This document shows positions 57,927 through 64,000 of a stretch of DNA of 64,000 nt, piece by piece. The notes below the pieces were generated by a model. The model saw only the letters and a list, made by a program, of their open reading frames with translations. It ran no database searches and had not been told where the DNA came from. The number at the start of each line of letters is the position of its first letter. Within the stretch, counting starts at the first letter, position 1. This DNA comes from Axinella damicornis (Eukaryota; Porifera; Demospongiae; Axinellida; Axinellidae), in contig OZ007506.1 in the NCBI GenBank assembly GCA_963931865.1, forward strand, positions 14,287,469-14,351,468, written 5' to 3'. The position numbers and the translations under genes were made by a program.

Positions 57927-58368
57927 TAGCCTCGTTCCCCCCGTTTTTCTGCTCTTCGGTTTGCGTTGACAATAATACACGGATCCGGAAGAGCGGTGAA
58001 AAGCATGGAAGACCTGGTATCGTTCATCAGGTATGTGATGTCAGGTGGACGCGAGGTGGACGTAGGGGGGCGGGGCCTGTAGTCGTTTCAGCAGGTCCTG
58101 AAGGCTGTTCATCATCAAGTCGGCTCGGTTCGAACGCTCCGCGACTAGTCGAGACTCTCAGACGATCTACACAACTTTGTCAACGGTTTTTAAACTTATT
58201 TGCAGTTGCGCCGCCCCCCCCCCCCCCCCCCCCACGTCCATTTCACATAATGCATGTGATGAATAACACCAGGCCTTCCCCGTTTTTCGCCACCCTTCTG
58301 CATCCGTGTATTATTGTCAATGCAAACCGAAGAACAGAAAAAACGGGGTAGGCCTGGGAACAAGGCTA
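57927..58368. mobile_element. MULE-like MITE TAGCCTCGTTCC, copy 2
   Basis: Paralogue of 46,192-46,634. Target duplications are CAGGTAGTA (57,918-57,926) and CAGGTACTA (58,369-58,377), the latter with one substitution. Confidence 0.8.
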
Positions 58369-58779
58369 CAGGTACTACCCACCAACCAAATTAGGAATTA
58401 GGTCACTGTATGGAGTAATTCTGCCGATACTAATGTTTAACCGATTATTGGTTCATCTCTCCTGTACAGTGGACCAAACCATCAACTGCAGGCAATGTAC
58501 TCCACATGCCAGCCATGTCGCATTCTGGTTCCTTGTTGTTGTCTACCAATAAAAGAGCATCTGTGCACACATTGGTGAGGCCTTCTAGTGCTTTCAGTGT
58601 TACCCTAGCCTCATTTCCAGGCCGTAGGAGAGACGGCCTGGGAACATGCACCCTCTCTCCAGACCAGCCGTTCAGAACCCCTCCTCCTGCATGCTGATGC
58701 GTTTGTGTTGTTAACCACGCCTAACTTTGCTAAGCTCCAATTAACACTCTACACTACCTTTGGAGTTGGTGCAGGGGTT

Positions 58780-59177
58780 TTACACATGCATATCCAGAGA
58801 AATAGAGTCCTGATTATGCAACACTATGAAGGGGATCATGCCTGATCCCCTGCATCAATTCTACCACCAGCTGAGGGGTTTGTCATATATCCTGCATTAA
58901 TGCCTACAATTCCAGCTGAGAGGTTTCCCATTTATTGGCCATTAACAGGTTTTCCCTCCATTTAATGCCAGCTGAGGCAGGGTTTGCTGAATCCCCTTCC
59001 TTTGCTGCCTGCTGAGGGGTTTTCCCTCCATTCAATGTCAGCTGAGGGGTTTGCTGCATCCCCACCATTTAATGCCTGCTGAGGGGGTTTCCCCTCTACT
59101 TAAGGGTTTGCCAGCTAGATCCCCTGCATGCTGAGGGCTTTACGAGATCCCCTCCATGTAATGCTGCTTAGGGGACT
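58780..59177. repeat. Degenerate tandem repeat GCTGAGGGGTTT, copy 2
   Basis: Paralogue of 47,020-47,415 with the same unit order and small indels. Confidence 0.7.
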
Positions 59178-59189
59178 AATCCATCAAGT

Positions 59190-59530
59190 CTGCAGCTACG
59201 TAATTGTTTGGAGAACAGCGCCAGTTGACTCCTTGGGATCCCAGTGTACCGCTTGAAGGAGTTAAGGGGATGCCCGCCACCCAAGGGTCTGTATCATGCT
59301 CTTGCTCATGCCCTTTGCCGCCACCGTGGTTGCCGCCCCTCTGCAGAAGGAGTGTCCTGCGTATCGAGTGTAGTCCACACCAGCTTGAGCCAATGTCACT
59401 CGTAGCATTGCCACTAGTTGTGCTCTTGTCAGTGATGGCCATCTCTCAAAATAAACGATGGTCCTGGTTGTGACCCCCGGGCTGATAAATACGACAGTAC
59501 CGCTGTTATCCGGCAAATGTCGATGTCCAT
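59190..59530 (-). pseudogene. Tyrosine recombinase remnant, copy 2
   Basis: Three frames together resemble a tyrosine recombinase catalytic domain: CRITAVLSYLSARGSQPGP then FILRDG; after a shift, AGVDYTRYAGHSFCRGAATT (H-x-x-R motif) and GMSKSMIQTLGWRASP; after a stop and shift, SFKRYTGIPRSQLALF with the candidate nucleophile Tyr. Frameshifts between the blocks make it inactive. Typical of DIRS/Crypton-like elements. Confidence 0.65.
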
Positions 59531-59611
59531 CGCCCCGATAAACAGACTGATGATGGATGGATGGATGATCAGAACATGGGCAAATTCCGTCATCCTGTCA
59601 CTTCTGTGCAG

Positions 59612-59783
59612 GTATAATATAACAGAATCAGTGGACGGTGTGGGAAGATACAAGTTAGACAGCTCCAGCAACGCCAAGAAGCTGATCACCACGTCAGAGG
59701 CCTCCCCATCTAGCAAAAAGGCCAAGGGAAGACAGATGAAGGCTCAGGTGGGTAGCCCCATGCTGGCCAGGAAGATCCACTGA
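59612..59783 (+). other. Terminal exon-like segment of unknown gene, copy 2
   Basis: Paralogue of 47,880-48,046, ending LARKIH-stop. Five extra bases just after the acceptor alter the phase relative to copy 1. Confidence 0.4.
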
Positions 59784-60890
59784 GCCGGTCACATGACATT
59801 TACTTCATGCCATGTACTTCAGAAATCCAGACTGCTTTTATTTCTCCTCCTCCACTTTCACAGAGTTTGTCAGATTCCTGTGTTCATATACTTTGGAAAC
59901 TCAGTATTATGATTCTGTGTGCAATGTTTGTTTGTGCAAATGTTCCGGTGATGTTATTTTTATTGACGAAGCGGGAATTGACAAAGTGAGAAGTTGACAA
60001 AGTGAAGTGGGAATGGATGAAATGGGAATTGACCAAATGGGAAGACACCTTATTGGTTCCCAGCCTATAATTATAACAGCTGTTAAACACTGAAATGCAA
60101 GAGCATTGTATGTCTGCATGTCCATTGGGAGGATTGTAACAGACCCAGTAATCCCAGCATGTGCATGTGGATCTCCCCCCATGTCATTTTATTATAATAG
60201 GCCGGATACATTGTGTATCCCAATGTGATGCATGACTTCAAATAATTTAATGCATGGCTATTGGGCCAGCAGAAAGTGGGGCGATGGTTATAGGGTATAT
60301 TAGGGCCAGTGCTGAAACAGCTAGCTGTATACATGTGCAATGCAGTGCAACCACACCCTATAGCTCAAATTAAACAGAGCATACATGTCCTTCAGCTCGA
60401 GAAACCACACTATAATATCTCCTCCCCAACCCAGGGTTCTATCTATGCTCTATAGAATACGATTTGTCCCAGAAATGAGGTGGTGTTGGGATAAGCAGCA
60501 TGACTGTAGGGTATGTGCTACAGACTGGGCAGTGAGAAAGCCAGCTCATATGTCCTAGCTTGGAGCCTTCTACAGGCCTTCAAAAACCACCCCGATTGTA
60601 TGGGCACACCAAGAACTGACCAAGGAAATGTACAGTACCAGTAGTCATAATCATAGTGGCACAGTGTTAGCAAAGGGGTTACTAAAAGCATGCACATTTA
60701 GTTTGTAGTTAACTGCATGGATATATAGTAACTTACATGTAAGAAAAGGAATTAGGCTACTATGGCTTGCTAGCTATATACAATGCATTATAGTTTTGGC
60801 ATTTTCATAAGAATAAAAAAAAGAAATTAACCTGGATGGTAAAATGAATCATGCAATGAAGCCCAGCAGGTGCCTCCATGAAAAAAAAAG
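59784..60890. other. Duplicated non-coding stretch, copy 2
   Basis: Paralogue of 48,047-49,180 with indels. No gene recognised. Confidence 0.5.
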
Positions 60891-60899
60891 AAGAAAAAT

Positions 60900-61252
60900 A
60901 CAACCTAGCAACACACCCATCCCTCCGTGACAGGTCAGACACCGAAGTGTAAGCCTCAGGAGCGCTGGATAGGCGTGACTGGAATCACAGGAGGGCGACC
61001 TGCTTTCAACCAGACACCTTTAGCTTCGGTGGTCAGATGGGAACCGGCGTACTCCGGCTGCTAGGCGGGGAAGTCGAGAACCGGTATGTACGGAGGGGCC
61101 CGACCTCGTACTTGGTTATTGGGGAGGCAATGTTCAGACCCCAGTCTGCAAGCGAACACGCCATCCCGACTTCCCGCCAAAACTTGCTACAAAATCGGTA
61201 TTTAAGCCCAAACAGGATGTATCCTGTTGCGCATGCGCGTGCCACCTGACCT
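60900..61252. repeat. Module shared by three loci, copy 2
   Basis: Nearly identical to 49,181-49,551, including the GCGCATGCGC core. Similarity to copy 1 stops right after GTGCCACCTGACCT. Confidence 0.6.
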
Positions 61253-61319
61253 CAGAGGCAAGGACATTATGGTGATAACTTTGGGTGCATGATGAAAGGT
61301 GGTTCAAGTGGATGGTCAC

Positions 61320-61393
61320 TAGCCTCGTTCCCAGGCTCCTCCCCGTATTTTTCTTCACTGCACGCACAGAGGGGGAGCCTGGGAACGAGGCTA
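61320..61393. mobile_element. 74-bp hairpin MITE, 9-bp TSD GATGGTCAC
   Basis: TAGCCTCGTTCCCAGGCTCC and its near reverse complement form the arms, flanked by GATGGTCAC at 61,311-61,319 and 61,394-61,402. Perfect 9-bp duplications suggest a MULE/MuDR-type transposase. Confidence 0.85.
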
Positions 61394-61402
61394 GATGGTC
61401 AC

Positions 61403-62425
61403 AGCATCATTAATTTGCGTGCATAGTTGTATCCGATTAATGAGGCAATACATATACCCACTTTCAGAACTGAAAGGGCTTTCGGCGCAGCCTATACTTC
61501 TGCATAATGATCGATATATATCTATATGGACTGGGTTTAAGTGGAGGTGGTGCTTAGTAATACAGGCATGCAGTTAAAATCAATTTGCAGGCGCCCCAAA
61601 GTTGCAAGTCATACATCGATCGTTCACAAACTATAAATGTGCCTTTCTCTTACCTAACTCCATATATAGCTGTACAGGCTGACCCATTTGGAAGGTGCAT
61701 GTTTTTGACATAATATTATAATTAATCTTCAGCTGAAACTGAGGTCGTATACAATGGCATCAGACAATTTACCTGACAAGACCCCCCTGCACCCTGAAAT
61801 TATTAGTTGCATGCTAACTCTTATCAGAATGTACTTCAGGCGATGACGGCTGCAGTGATAATATAATTAGGTCCTGTGTTTATTCCCCATGGGCCAGACA
61901 ATACTGTTACTAGGGGCCGGCTAGGTTTTATGACTTTGCAACGTATATAAATCTGTGCATGGCTATGTTATGATTTTTTTTGTTTTTTTTTTTGTCTATA
62001 ATACTTTATGCAATGCAACGGATACACAATAGTAGGTACTACTAATCGAGTGTGCACCCAACAACAAAATGCAGGAATATTTTAAGTTCTAAGATGATAC
62101 ATAAATGAACTATAAGTACTCGAGGTAACACATTCGTTATCCAAAGAATTCCAAACTGACATCGTGTGAGGAAAATAAGAAAAATAGTATGCGTTAGTAT
62201 GAGCAAAAGGCAATCTAAATTGGAATGCATGGGCAGCTCTACTATGAACGTTATCCCGAAAGGATGGTGTGATTGTGAGTAAACGTGCTATAGCCGAATA
62301 GAAAATCTAGTGAACAGCTGTCTATCAGTGGGGGCGGGGATATGCATGTGTCAATAACTATAAGTCATGTGAATGGAAGCAATATTGCAATGTATATAGA
62401 GGAACAGCCAAATCAGCTGAAGGGA
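61403..62425. other. Intergenic stretch, no feature recognised
   Basis: AT-rich, with TTTTTTTGTTTTTTTTTTTG at about 61,975-61,994. No ORF with recognisable content. Confidence 0.5.
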
Positions 62426-62668
62426 GAATAAGCCTATACTTGTTGCAGCCCCGAATGAACACACCCAAAAGAAAGGGGGAAAAAATAAGCCTATATATAG
62501 TCTACTTGTAGCAGCCCTGAATGAACACACCCAAAAGAAAGAAAAAAAGAAAGGAGGGGAAAAAAGAAAAGAAAAAAAAAGAATAAGCTATACTTATATA
62601 ATAGCAGCCCTGAATGAACACTCAACCAAAAGGAAAAAAAAGAAGGGGGGAAAAAAAAGAAAAAAATA
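62426..62668. repeat. Three tandem copies of a purine-rich unit
   Basis: The unit GCCTATACTTGTTGCAGCCC with GAATGAACACACCCAAAAGA and a variable AAAGAAAAGG run occurs at about 62,431, 62,490 and 62,588. The third abuts the AAAAAATACAACCTAGCAAC start of the shared module. Confidence 0.65.
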
Positions 62669-63590
62669 CAACCTAGCAACACACCCACCCCTCCGTGACA
62701 GGTCAGACACCGAAGTGTAAGCCTCAGGAGCGCTGGATAGGCGTCGGTGACTGGAATCACAGGAGGCTAACCTGCTTTCAACCAGAACACCTTTCTTTAG
62801 CTTCGGTGGTCAGATGGGAACCGGCGTACTCCGGCTGCTAGGCGGGGAAGTCAGGAACCGGTGTGTACGGAGTGGCCCAGACTCGTACTCGGTTATTGGG
62901 GAGACGAACACTCAACCCCCAGGCTGCAAAGCAAGTGCTTAGCGAGTGTGCCATCCCGACTTCCCGCCAAAACTTGCCACAAATTCAGTATTTAAACCCG
63001 CTTCCGGTTGCGCGCGCCTCCGCGGTTCAAAGGTCACGGTTGCAGTCAAGTAAACGGGTTGCGAGCTGGTACTGTGGTACATGGTAGCGGACTTGCTGTA
63101 GTGAAGAGGCGACAGGCTATTCTGTGAAATTGGCATGCTCTTTCTGAAGCTTTGGAATGAGGGTGAGGTCAGTATTCCGCCATTACGTGTAGAACTGCAG
63201 TGTTGCAAATAGACTAGACAGACATGACAGAGTCGAGTGTAGTGACTTAGATTATTTTGAAGTCATGCATAGCATAGTAAGCTTTTGGAGGTATGCTACC
63301 CACTACTTGAGGTTTAGACATTAATGTGGTGGATGCCCAGTAGTCAGTGTGGTCATAACATAGCTAGAAGGTGTGGGGTCATTTACTTCCCTCCCACCAT
63401 CACCACCACCACCCCTCGCCTCGTTCCCAGGCTCTGAGGAGAGAGCCTGGGACCGAGGCTACACCACCCCTTGAAGTCCTATCCCTCACCAGCATTGGGG
63501 ACTTTGTAGCTACGTACACTGTTGCATGGATCATGGATCTTGACGAGCTGACACTTCACACTGGCACCATCAAAGGTTTACCTCAGTGGT
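62669..63590. repeat. Third, partial copy of the duplicated module
   Basis: 62,669-63,010 matches 49,181-49,540 and 60,890-61,225; 63,010-63,590 matches 49,560-50,160 only. It therefore extends past the boundary of copy 2 and records the sequence that originally followed the module. Confidence 0.6.
63418..63463. mobile_element. 46-bp hairpin MITE, 9-bp TSD CACCACCCC
   Basis: Arms CGCCTCGTTCCCAGGCTC and GAGCCTGGGACCGAGGCTA, flanked by CACCACCCC on both sides. Same family as 61,320-61,393. It is among the smallest members that still show a target duplication. Confidence 0.7.
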
Positions 63591-63712
63591 GTAAAACTCA
63601 GTATTCTTGATGCACTCAGCTTGCATACCTCTGTAAAACTCAGGATGCAATCAGCTTGCATACCTCTGTAAAATTCAGTATTCTTGACGCACTCAGCTTG
63701 CATAAAACAATG
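63589..63712. repeat. Short tandem repeat CAGCTTGCATACCTCTGTAA
   Basis: Three units of about 40-57 bp made of GTAAAACTCAGTATTCTTGA and GCACTCAGCTTGCATACCTC, the middle one shortened. No gene. From 63,713 to the end only a MITE-like fragment (TAGCCTCGTTCCTAGGCA at 63,777) is seen. Confidence 0.7.
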
Positions 63713-64000
63713 AGACACATGGCAAAGAGACATTCCACTCCTGCCTGTTGTCATATTGTTTGTTTTTGTGCACGTAGCCTCGTTCCTAGGCAGTTCCCAC
63801 CTCCAGTCTTTGATTGCTTGCAGTATGCAGATACAGAGGGGGAATTCGAAGGCCTGGGAGATCTGCATGGTCACGTGCGGTGACGTCTGGTAGACAGAAG
63901 GTGGACAATCAAGAATCTCTAAGCCCTTGTTTGTTATATCTGTCGAGGTCTGGAGGCCAGAGTGTTTGCATTGTACACGCGAAACGGGAGCTCACCATCT

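Larger units (their letters stand above)
51379..61252. repeat. Segmental duplication, copy 2
   Basis: Partner of 41,493-49,551. Longer because of a hAT-type insertion (56,294-57,241) and two inverted-repeat elements in a G tract (53,528-54,630). Its left flank continues with the last XRCC3 exon, so this copy keeps the ancestral left junction. Confidence 0.9.

Overview
This window looks like animal nuclear DNA from a marine invertebrate, most probably a demosponge. That assignment is my inference from the small-exon gene structure, the RNF213-type gene, remnants of tyrosine-recombinase and RecQ-like genes of the sort carried by sponge and cnidarian mobile elements, and the density of small inverted-repeat transposons. 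There are no prokaryotic operons, no CRISPR array, and no tRNA or rRNA gene that I can recognise.

Region 1 (1-32,160, minus strand) is the 5' part of one very large gene related to RNF213 (mysterin), the giant AAA+/RING E3 ubiquitin ligase. I traced 26 exons from the ATG at 32,159 down to 2,650. Every junction has GT/AG borders and the intron phases agree throughout, giving about 2,095 codons. The product starts with a glycine-rich low-complexity segment, runs through the long N-terminal arm, and reaches a first Walker A motif (GLPGDGKT) split across two exons. A further likely exon runs off the left edge. The introns are packed with small DNA transposons, some of them nested.

Region 2 (32,160-41,490) has no convincing gene. 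It holds the upstream flank of the RNF213-like gene, three non-autonomous transposons with clean target-site duplications, diverged local repeats, a long C tract, one arginine-rich ORF of unknown standing, and a 49-bp minisatellite organised in three-unit (147-bp) higher-order blocks.

Region 3 (about 41,490-61,250) is a tandem segmental duplication: copy 1 is about 41,493-49,551 and copy 2 about 51,379-61,252. Each copy carries a head-to-head pair, an XRCC3-like gene (RAD51 paralog, minus strand) and a STIP1/HOP-like gene (plus strand), separated by only about 290 bp. Both look like pseudogenes. XRCC3 has lost its ATPase core in both copies, and STIP1 carries the same frameshifts in both. Further decay is copy-specific: a hAT-type insertion in a STIP1 exon of copy 2, loss of the last XRCC3 exon in copy 1, and a stop codon in copy 1. 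Copy 2 also carries two inverted-repeat elements inserted in a poly-G tract, one of which contains a broken RecQ-like helicase fragment. Paired empty and filled sites order several transposition events relative to the duplication.

Region 4 (61,250-64,000) contains a third, partial copy of the sequence found at the right edge of the duplicated unit, more hairpin MITEs and purine-rich repeats, and no recognisable gene.
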